From Gammaproteobacteria bacterium (GTDB lineage Bacteria > Pseudomonadota > Gammaproteobacteria > Acidiferrobacterales > Sulfurifustaceae), in NCBI GenBank assembly GCA_004298065.1, contig SCRL01000023.1, forward strand, positions 1 through 50,202: a stretch of DNA of 50,202 nucleotides. Reading direction: 5' to 3'. The position numbers and the translations under genes were made by a program. Shown here one piece after another: positions 43,908 through 50,202 of this stretch. Within the stretch, counting starts at the first letter, position 1. Each line of letters begins with the position of its first letter. A model generated the notes under the pieces. That model did no database searches. It saw nothing but the letters and a program-made list of their open reading frames with translations, and was not told the DNA's origin.

Positions 43908-44357
43908 TTAGCCCGAGGGCGGCACTTGCAGCCAGAAGGTCACGGGGCCATCGTTCGTAAGCATGACCTGCATGTCGGCGCCGAACACGCCGCTCGCGAC
44001 GTTGGCGTGCTGCCGGCGCGCCTGCGTGAGCAAATACTCGAACAACCGCTGCCCCTCCGCCGGCGGCGCCGCCGGGGTAAAGCTCGCGCGCATGCCCTTG
44101 TTCGTATCCGCGGCGAGCGTGAACTGCGGCACCAGCAGCAGCCCGCCGCCGATGTCCTGCACACTCAGGTTCATCTTGCCGTCCGCGTCCGGGAACACGC
44201 GATAACCGAGCAACCGTTCCAGCAACCGGTCGGCGCGAGACTCGTCGTCGCCGCATTCGACGCCGACCAGCACCAGCAGACCGCGGCCAATGGCACCGAC
44301 GGTCTTGCCGTCGATGCTCACGGCAGCCTGGCTGACGCGCTGTAATAGTCCGATCAT
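43908..44357 (-). CDS. dtd: D-aminoacyl-tRNA deacylase
   Basis: 149 aa. It removes D-amino acids (and glycine) mischarged on tRNA. The family start [18 protein letters not shown], the active-site motif [16 protein letters not shown] and the cross-subunit motif [11 protein letters not shown] are present. The first motif is PQFTL instead of the usual SQFTL, a small change at a conserved serine. It is divergent from the DUF488 gene with a 56-bp gap. Confidence 0.95.
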   Translation of the reverse strand: MIGLLQRVSQAAVSIDGKTVGAIGRGLLVLVGVECGDDESRADRLLERLLGYRVFPDADGKMNLSVQDIGGGLLLVPQFTLAADTNKGMRASFTPAAPPAEGQRLFEYLLTQARRQHANVASGVFGADMQVMLTNDGPVTFWLQVPPSG

Positions 44358-44413
44358 CGGTAGGCGAATCGCGGCGGAATTGTTGTTGGGCGCGTAGTAT
44401 AACGGTCCACGCC

Positions 44414-44965
44414 ATGAATACCGTCACCCTTTACAGCGTCGGCCACAGCAACCGCACGATCACGGAACTGATCGGGTTGCTCCGGTCGGCGGGCATCGCC
44501 ACGCTGGTGGACGTGCGCACACGGCCGGCGTCCGCGCGCCATCCGCAGTTCGCAATGGACGCGCTGCGAACGGCACTGGAACGGGAAGGCATAGTCTACC
44601 ACTGGGCCGGTCGATGGCTCGGCGGGTTTCGCCAACCGAAGCCGGACTCGCCGCACATTGCGTTCGACTCCGAAGGCTTTCGCGGCTTCGCCGATTTCAT
44701 GGAAACGGAGGCGTTCCAGCGCGGTGTGTCGCAGCTCGTGAACCTCGGGATGAAGGCGCTGACGGCGTTTATGTGCGCCGAGAAAATGCCGGAGCAATGT
44801 CACCGCTCGTTGATCGCCGACTACCTGACGCTGCAGGGCATCACGGTGATGCACCTGATCGATGCGACTGAAACCCGGGAACACCGGCTCAACCCGCTGG
44901 CGCGCACGGAATCGGGAAGGCTCGTGTACGACCGGCAGGCCTTGCGGCCGCTGCGGTTGCAGTAG
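44414..44965 (+). CDS. DUF488 protein
   Basis: 183 aa of the DUF488 family, whose biochemical role is not settled. Typical blocks are [34 protein letters not shown] and [20 protein letters not shown], with the CxExxPxxCHR signature that is likely functional. It is not clearly tied to neighbours: it is convergent with the EEP-family gene (6 bp between stops). Confidence 0.9.
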   Translation: MNTVTLYSVGHSNRTITELIGLLRSAGIATLVDVRTRPASARHPQFAMDALRTALEREGIVYHWAGRWLGGFRQPKPDSPHIAFDSEGFRGFADFMETEAFQRGVSQLVNLGMKALTAFMCAEKMPEQCHRSLIADYLTLQGITVMHLIDATETREHRLNPLARTESGRLVYDRQALRPLRLQ

Positions 44966-44971
44966 AAAAGA

Positions 44972-45844
44972 TCAGGCGCCGACGGCGACGGCGCGTTCAG
45001 CGACGGCAGGAGCAGCGTCGGGCAGCGAGACTTCCGGCGGCAGGACCACGTCCATCATGATCGGCAGGTGGTCGGAAATCGCGTGGTTCAGGACGCAGAC
45101 GTTGCGCACATCGAGCGTCGGCGATACCAGGATGTGATCGATGTTGCGCGCCGGGCGCCAGCTCGGGAAGGTGTGCAGCCCGTGCACCGGCTCGCGCAGC
45201 GGCGTGCGCGCGAGCAACCAGTTCATCTCCTGGCTCGCGGTGCCGCAATTGAAATCGCCCATGAGCACGATGTGCCGATAGTCGCGCATGACGTCGCTCA
45301 GGTGCTCGAGCTGCTGCAACCGCGCGCGCCGGCCGAGCGCGAGGTGCAGGACGATCACCGCCAGCGTGTCCTTCCCGTAACCGTAGCGCGCCACCAGCGC
45401 GCCGCGTCCCGGAATGCGACCCGGCAATTTCTCCTCGCGGATTTCACTCGGGCGCAGGCGGCTCAACAGCCCCAGGCTGTGCTGTGCCAGACGGCCGAGA
45501 TTGCGGTTGGTCTGGTGGTACCAGAAGGGGTAGTGCGCCTGCAGCGCGAGGTATTCGGTCTGGTTGATGTAGCCGCTGCGCAGGCTGCCGGCATCCACCT
45601 CCTGCAAACCGACGATGTCGAAGCCATGGAGCAGGCGCGCCATGCGGTCGAGGTTTTCAAGCCGCTCGGGATACGGCAGGACATGCTTCCAGGAATGCGT
45701 CAGGTAATGACGGTATTTGCTGGTCGCGATGCCGGTCTGGATGTTGTAGCTGAGGAGCCGGAGGCGGCGGGCGCCTTCGGGCACATCGGTCTCGGCGGTG
45801 TCCGCCGCGCAACCCGAAGAAAAATGAACCGCGGATGCGCTCAT
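44972..45844 (-). CDS. Endonuclease/exonuclease/phosphatase-family hydrolase
   Basis: 290 aa from the ATG at 45844 (MSASAVHFSSGCAADTAETD). The EEP fold is clear from RLLSYNIQTG, DIVGLQEVDAG (metal-binding Glu), VLMGDFNCG and the closing SDHLPIMMDV. It has no signal peptide, so it may be cytoplasmic. EEP proteins cut phosphodiesters or phospholipids; the substrate is not predictable. Related proteins in sulfur oxidisers and pseudomonads are simply annotated as hydrolases. Confidence 0.88.
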   Translation of the reverse strand: MSASAVHFSSGCAADTAETDVPEGARRLRLLSYNIQTGIATSKYRHYLTHSWKHVLPYPERLENLDRMARLLHGFDIVGLQEVDAGSLRSGYINQTEYLALQAHYPFWYHQTNRNLGRLAQHSLGLLSRLRPSEIREEKLPGRIPGRGALVARYGYGKDTLAVIVLHLALGRRARLQQLEHLSDVMRDYRHIVLMGDFNCGTASQEMNWLLARTPLREPVHGLHTFPSWRPARNIDHILVSPTLDVRNVCVLNHAISDHLPIMMDVVLPPEVSLPDAAPAVAERAVAVGA

Positions 45845-46067
45845 CGGATGCAGCTCTTGAACATGGATTTGATGTAGAACTCCCCCCCTGACGCACGGTA
45901 CCGGACCGGAATACCGCAAAAACACTACTACCTTAGCTTATTTTGTCAGCAATGCAACCCGACCGTTCTCCTTCCATCGGAAGCGCGTGAGCACGCGACG
46001 GAACCGCCCCGGAAAATGGGGCTCTAATAAACAAAATTCAACAACGACGCCGCCGCCTGGAGAAGAG

Positions 46068-46814
46068 ATGGAACGTCTGCGCCCGCTGCTGCTCGGCGTC
46101 ACGAGCGCCTTGTTTGCCACCACGGTATCGGCAGGAAACGACGACGCGTACATCGACGTCGGCTCGTTCTCGCGCCAGATACCCGGCGGCCTGCCACCGG
46201 AATGGAAACCGCTGGCATTCCGGAAGGTCGCGCAACACACGCGTTACGAGCTCGTGCGCGACGGCGGACAGGTGGTCGTGCGCGCCGAAGCCCAAGCCGC
46301 GGCCTCGGGCCTGATCCGCGACATCCGCATCGATCCGCGCGAGTACCCGGTCGTCCAGTGGCGCTGGAAGGTGGCCAACCTGCTCGAACGCGCTGATGTC
46401 GCGCGCAAGGACGGCGACGATCACCCGGTACGCCTCTATGTCATCTTTCGTAGCGACCGCGATCAATTGAGCGTCTGGGAGAAGGTCAAAATATTTTTTT
46501 ACCGCCTGCTCTATGGCGAGGAACCGCCCACCGGTGCCATCAATTACATTTGGGACACCCGCGCCCTGAAGGGCACGATTGCCCCGAATGCCTATACCGC
46601 ACGCGTGCGCATGATCGTGGTGGAAAGCGGTGCCACGAAACTCAATCGCTGGGTCACGGAAGAGCGCAACCTGCTCGAGGATTACCGTGCGGCGTTCGAG
46701 GATGAACCGCCGCCGGTGGTGGGCGTGGCCATCATGACCGATACCGATAACACCGGTGAGGCCGCCACCGCCTGGTACGGGGACATCGTCTTTAAAAAGG
46801 CGGGCGCGAAGTGA
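46068..46814 (+). CDS. DUF3047 periplasmic protein
   Basis: 248 aa from the ATG at 46068, after a CTGGAGAAGAG ribosome site. Signal peptide LRPLLLGVTSALFATTVSAG. The mature part matches DUF3047: ISVGSF-like YIDVGSFSRQIPGGLPPEWK, then YPVVQWRWKVANLLERADVA, RLYVIFRSDR and NYIWDTRALKGT. Function unknown; the domain is beta-rich and secreted. The stop overlaps the next gene (GTGA), so it is coupled to the DUF547 lipoprotein. Confidence 0.85.
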   Translation: MERLRPLLLGVTSALFATTVSAGNDDAYIDVGSFSRQIPGGLPPEWKPLAFRKVAQHTRYELVRDGGQVVVRAEAQAAASGLIRDIRIDPREYPVVQWRWKVANLLERADVARKDGDDHPVRLYVIFRSDRDQLSVWEKVKIFFYRLLYGEEPPTGAINYIWDTRALKGTIAPNAYTARVRMIVVESGATKLNRWVTEERNLLEDYRAAFEDEPPPVVGVAIMTDTDNTGEAATAWYGDIVFKKAGAK

Positions 46815-47608
46815 GCCGTCCCGCCATTGCCATACTGCTCGTCATGCTGGTGCTCGTAGGCTGCAGCACCGTCCCGACGCGCTTTGCGCCTGCCGACCCA
46901 ATACCGGCGACGCAGTTCAGTCACCAGCCATTCGATGCCGCGCTGCGCACCCATGTACGCGACGGCCAGGTGGACTACCCCGGCCTCGCGACCGATGCTC
47001 GATTCTCGGCCTATGTGCAAAACCTCGATCGTCTCAATCCCGACGAACTTCGCTCACGCGAGGATAAACTCGCCTTCTGGATAAATGCCTATAACGCGCT
47101 CGCCATTCAGGGGATTTTGATCGGCGACTCACCGTTTACGGCGGTGGGCAAGTACCGTTATTTCATCAAGCGCACCTACCGCGTCGGCGGCGGCGAGCTC
47201 AACCTCTGGGGGCTGGAACACAAGCTGCTCATCCCGCTCGGCGAGCCGCGGGTGCACTTCGCCATCAACTGCGCCTCATGGTCCTGTCCCAAGCTGCAGA
47301 ATAGCGTCTACCTGACCGATGGGCTCGATGGCCGGCTGGAGGAAGCGGCGCGGCAATTCGTCAACGATCCGCAGCGCAACCGCTTCGACCGCGAGCGGAA
47401 GGTGGCTCGCCTCTCCATGATTTTCAAATGGTATGACGACGAATTCGAGGCCGCCGCCGGCTCGGTTCTGAGGTATGTCGCGCGCTACGTGGAGGACGCG
47501 GCGCTCGCCCGCGAGCTCGAACAGGGCGGTTATACCGTCGAATACCTGCCGTACGACTGGTCGCTGAACGGAACCCCGCCTGGATCCGCGCATGCACTTG
47601 CGCCCTGA
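46811..47608 (+). CDS. DUF547 lipoprotein
   Basis: 265 aa starting with GTG. Lipobox LVLVGCS with Cys18, so it is a membrane-anchored lipoprotein. The DUF547 domain shows DYPGLATDARFSAYVQNLDR, KLAFWINAYNALAIQGIL and HFAINCASWSCPKLQNSVYL, where cysteine and histidine residues suggest a papain-like (transglutaminase-like) fold seen in some DUF547 members; activity is unproven. It overlaps the DUF3047 gene by 4 nt and the ferritin-like gene by 17 nt. Confidence 0.87.
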   Translation: MSRPAIAILLVMLVLVGCSTVPTRFAPADPIPATQFSHQPFDAALRTHVRDGQVDYPGLATDARFSAYVQNLDRLNPDELRSREDKLAFWINAYNALAIQGILIGDSPFTAVGKYRYFIKRTYRVGGGELNLWGLEHKLLIPLGEPRVHFAINCASWSCPKLQNSVYLTDGLDGRLEEAARQFVNDPQRNRFDRERKVARLSMIFKWYDDEFEAAAGSVLRYVARYVEDAALARELEQGGYTVEYLPYDWSLNGTPPGSAHALAP

Positions 47609-48227
47609 CGAACCGCAGCAGATCGCGCGGCTGCTGGGGTTCCTGCAGCACGGCGAGTGGCTGGCGCGGGACGTGGCCGCGAAGCAGGCGCGCCTCGCCG
47701 AGGCGCCCGCGTTGCGGCGCTTTTTCGCGATGCAATCGCGCCAGGAAGCGTTCCATGCGGCGGTATTTCAGGGTGCCGCGCATTGGCTCGCGCCGCGCGG
47801 TATTCGCCCGGCGGCACCCGCGCCACTGGCGCATTACCGTGCCGAAATCGAGGCGGCGCTCGCGCACGGCGATCTGGCCGAAAGCCTGCTCGCGCTGCAG
47901 GTGTTGTTCGAAGCGCTTGGGGATGTCGTGCTGCACGCCATCGATGCCGGTATCGAACGGCGCGGCGGCGGCTTCACACGGCTACGACAAGCGCTGCGCG
48001 CGCAGGAACAGGCGCACCACGCCTTCGGCGTGCTGGCGCTCGATCGTCTGATCGCCGACGGTCGGGATTCGATGGAGCGTTTACGCAAGCGGTCCGACGT
48101 CTATCGCGAATGCATCGACCATATGTTCCGGGAACTGACCGAGCTGTTTGCCCGCTTCGATGAAAATCCCGCCGATTATCGGCGCCTGCTCCATCACCGC
48201 CTGCCCGCATGGGTAAGGCCCGCATGA
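47592..48227 (+). CDS. Ferritin-like diiron protein
   Basis: 211 aa, all helical. The full diiron ligand set is present: E22, E52xxH55, E107 and E139xxH142. This matches ferritin-like oxidases or hydroxylases rather than storage ferritins, which lack this spacing. The substrate is unknown. Between a lipoprotein gene and a glycosyltransferase gene, overlapping both (17 and 19 nt), it is part of one coupled operon. Confidence 0.82.
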   Translation: MHLRPDEPQQIARLLGFLQHGEWLARDVAAKQARLAEAPALRRFFAMQSRQEAFHAAVFQGAAHWLAPRGIRPAAPAPLAHYRAEIEAALAHGDLAESLLALQVLFEALGDVVLHAIDAGIERRGGGFTRLRQALRAQEQAHHAFGVLALDRLIADGRDSMERLRKRSDVYRECIDHMFRELTELFARFDENPADYRRLLHHRLPAWVRPA

Positions 48228-48895
48228 TCACGATCGTCATCCCGGCGTACAACGAGGAGAAGGCGCTACCGGCGACATTCGCGCGCGTCTTTTCCCAAGG
48301 CGTGGAATGCGAGGTCATCGTCGTGGACGGCGGCAGCGCCGACCGCACCCGCGAAATCGCCGCGGCCGATCCGCGCGTACGGCTGATCGCGGCGCCGAAG
48401 GGTCGCGCGTCGCAGATGAACGCCGGCGCGCGCCAAACATGCAGCGAATGGCTATTGTTCCTGCATGCCGACACGCTGCTGCCAGACGGTGCGCTTGCGG
48501 CGATCGCCGCGCTGCCCGGCGATGTTCAGGCCGGCGGTTTCCGTCACCGCTTCTCGGGCAACGACTGGCGCCTGCGACTGATTTCACGGCTGGACAACCT
48601 GCGCTGCCGCTTCACGCGCGTGTTCTACGGCGACCAGGCGCTGTTTGTGCGCCGTGATCTCTTCGAGCGCCTCGGCGGATTTCCCGAAGACTATCCGCTC
48701 GAGGACGTGGTGTTCGGTGAGCGGCTTCGAAAGGTCACGCGCCCGCGGTTGCTGGACCTGCACGTCACCACCAACGGGCGCAAATTCGCGCAGATGGGCG
48801 TCTGGAAAAGCCTGGGGCGCGTGGCCTTGATCCTTACCTGCCACGAACTGCGCCTGCCGATCCCGGCGCGGATCTTTTTCAGCGATATTCGCTGA
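48209..48895 (+). CDS. Family-2 glycosyltransferase (TIGR04283-like)
   Basis: 228 aa GT-A fold enzyme: ITIVIPAYNEEKALPATFAR, VIVVDGGSADRTREIAA and HADTLLPDGALAAIAALPGD with the DxD-like HAD. The blocks RASQMNAGA and FYGDQALFVRRDLFERLGGF fit the TIGR04283 group, noted for links with selenium/arsenosugar clusters, though that context is absent here. It has no membrane helices. The start could also be the ATG five codons later (MITIV). It follows the diiron gene with overlap. Confidence 0.88.
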   Translation: MGKARMITIVIPAYNEEKALPATFARVFSQGVECEVIVVDGGSADRTREIAAADPRVRLIAAPKGRASQMNAGARQTCSEWLLFLHADTLLPDGALAAIAALPGDVQAGGFRHRFSGNDWRLRLISRLDNLRCRFTRVFYGDQALFVRRDLFERLGGFPEDYPLEDVVFGERLRKVTRPRLLDLHVTTNGRKFAQMGVWKSLGRVALILTCHELRLPIPARIFFSDIR

Positions 48896-48947
48896 ACCGG
48901 CGCAAATCCCCCCGGTGGCGAATCCGGAACGTTTCAGGAGAAACCTT

Positions 48948-49469
48948 ATGCGCATGTCCGTTTCAGGCTTCGTGGCGATGCTGTTTCTGACCGCGGCAAC
49001 CGCTCCGGCGGCGGCCGCGGCGGCGGGCTGCACCGGGACGCCGGCGCCGGATATCGCGGGCAAGCTCTGGCTGAATTCCGAACCGCTGCATCTCGCACAA
49101 CTGCGCAACAAGGTGGTGCTGGTCGAATTCTGGACGCTGGGTTGCTCCAACTGCCGCAACGTCGAACCGTACGTGAAGCAATGGCACGCGCAATACGCCG
49201 GCCGGGGCCTGGTCGTGGTCGGCGTGCATACTCCCGAGTTCGATTATGAAAAAGATCTGCGGCGCGTCGAGGAATACGTGCGCACGCACGGCATCCGCTA
49301 CCCCGTGGTCATCGACAACGATTACGTCATCTGGAACCGTTACGCCAACCGCTACTGGCCGGCGATGTATCTGATCGACAAACACGGGGCGATCTGTTCG
49401 GTGCACATCGGGGAAGGCGGGTACGCGGAGACCGAACAGAAGATCCGCCAGCTGTTGGCGGAACGTTAG
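48948..49469 (+). CDS. TlpA/DipZ-like secreted thioredoxin
   Basis: 173 aa from the ATG at 48948, ribosome site TTTCAGGAGAAACC. Signal peptide ending near AAAAAAG. The thioredoxin active site is CSNC (C66, C69) in FWTLGCSNCRNVEPYVKQWH; VGVHTPEFDYEKDLRRV and GIRYPVVIDNDYVIWNRYAN, then YWPAMYLIDKHG, fit the DipZ C-terminal/TlpA group. It probably reduces or shuffles disulfides in the periplasm. It lies 52 bp behind the glycosyltransferase and ends the operon; a terminator shared with the rRNA operon follows. Confidence 0.92.
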   Translation: MRMSVSGFVAMLFLTAATAPAAAAAAGCTGTPAPDIAGKLWLNSEPLHLAQLRNKVVLVEFWTLGCSNCRNVEPYVKQWHAQYAGRGLVVVGVHTPEFDYEKDLRRVEEYVRTHGIRYPVVIDNDYVIWNRYANRYWPAMYLIDKHGAICSVHIGEGGYAETEQKIRQLLAER

Positions 49470-49480
49470 ATAAAGAAAAA

Positions 49481-49524
49481 CCGCGGCATAGGGACGTGCC
49501 GTTTACGGTGCCAAGGAACGCAAA
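49481..49524. repeat. AGGGAT-type hairpin repeat, copy 3
   Basis: 44 bp aligning to 15849-15892 and 26731-26774. Loop is AGGGAC here; inner stem CGGCA/TGCCG and the closing T-G pair remain, and GGTGCCAAGGAACGC follows. Confidence 0.65.
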
Positions 49525-49528
49525 AGAA

Positions 49529-49557
49529 AAGCCCGATGGTTTTTAACCATCGGGCTT
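49529..49557. terminator. Bidirectional terminator (rRNA operon and thioredoxin operon)
   Basis: Perfect 13-bp stem AAGCCCGATGGTT / AACCATCGGGCTT with a 3-nt loop. On the minus strand it is 10 bp past the 5S end and is followed by TTCTTTT; on the plus strand it lies 60 bp after the thioredoxin stop. Confidence 0.9.
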
Positions 49558-49566
49558 TGTGTATAA

Positions 49567-49686
49567 AGCCTGGCAGTGTCCTACTTTCGCATGGGGATAG
49601 CCCCACACTAGCATCGGCGCTGAGCGTTTTCACTTCCGAGTTCGGGATGGGATCGGGTGGTTCCCACTCGCTATGGCCGCCAGGCA
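49567..49686 (-). rRNA. rrf: 5S ribosomal RNA
   Basis: About 120 nt on the minus strand. Ends are TGCCTGGCGGCCATAGC and ACACTGCCAGGC, which pair as helix I. The internal CCCATCCCGAACTCGGAAGT is the near-universal 5S core. It follows 23S after a spacer of about 110 bp. Confidence 0.96.
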
Positions 49687-49796
49687 AACTGTTCGGGCCG
49701 CCGTCGTCAGACGACGTCCCCTGTTCGGATCTAGTAAAGCAAGGTGTTGGGTTTGTGCATTGGCTTCACCAGACACCCGGATATCTTGGGTGTTAT

Positions 49797-50202
<406 letters not shown>

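Overview
The window (about 64% G+C by eye) looks like a chromosomal segment of a gammaproteobacterium. The tRNA-Tyr, tRNA-Gly, tRNA-Thr, tuf order on the minus strand matches the E. coli tyrU-glyT-thrT-tufB order. It also has a full EF-P beta-lysylation set (epmB, efp, epmA), RF3, birA-coaX and two YeeE/YedE-type sulfur transport subunits. A chemo- or sulfur-metabolising lineage near Chromatiales or Acidiferrobacterales is a guess from this content, not something the sequence proves.

Left end (1-2.9 kb): start of tuf, three tRNAs and aconitase, all on the minus strand. From 3.0 to 17.2 kb lies a defence and toxin-antitoxin (TA) island, almost entirely on the minus strand. It holds a HEPN/MNT pair whose MNT antitoxin is fused to a winged-helix domain, a ParE-type pair, an XRE regulator without a toxin, two graft-type HigBA pairs, a type I restriction system (hsdM, then an AbiD/F-like HEPN gene, hsdS, hsdR), a YgjN/YgjM-type HigBA pair, and a three-gene module of unknown role rich in palindromes. 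Several units end in the same 40-bp tail or are bracketed by direct repeats, so the island seems to have grown by modular recombination. Many of its promoters lie so close to the start codon that the mRNAs should be leaderless or nearly so, and self-complementary operators overlap them.

17.3-25.6 kb: prfC with a terminator; a second tRNA-Thr whose 3' end is duplicated 134 bp away (att-like scar); a 1097-aa TPR-CHAT lipoprotein with a small secreted partner; and birA-coaX-SPOR. 25.7-40.1 kb is a hydroxy-/keto-acid block: a TRAP transporter (dctP, terminator, dctQ, dctM), an MFS carrier, a GhrB-like reductase, an amidase and a GarR-like reductase on the minus strand, next to lutABC-mmsA on the plus strand and malate synthase A. 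Together they could import lactate, glycolate or 2-oxo acids and feed pyruvate, glyoxylate and acyl-CoA to central metabolism.

40.2-49.5 kb: epmB facing away from efp-epmA; the YeeE pair; dtd; a DUF488 protein; an EEP-family phosphohydrolase; and a plus-strand run of DUF3047, DUF547 lipoprotein, ferritin-like diiron protein, family-2 glycosyltransferase and a TlpA-like thioredoxin. The right end holds a 5S gene and the 3' part of a 23S gene on the minus strand with a shared terminator. A family of short hairpins with an AGGGAT loop is scattered between genes across the window.
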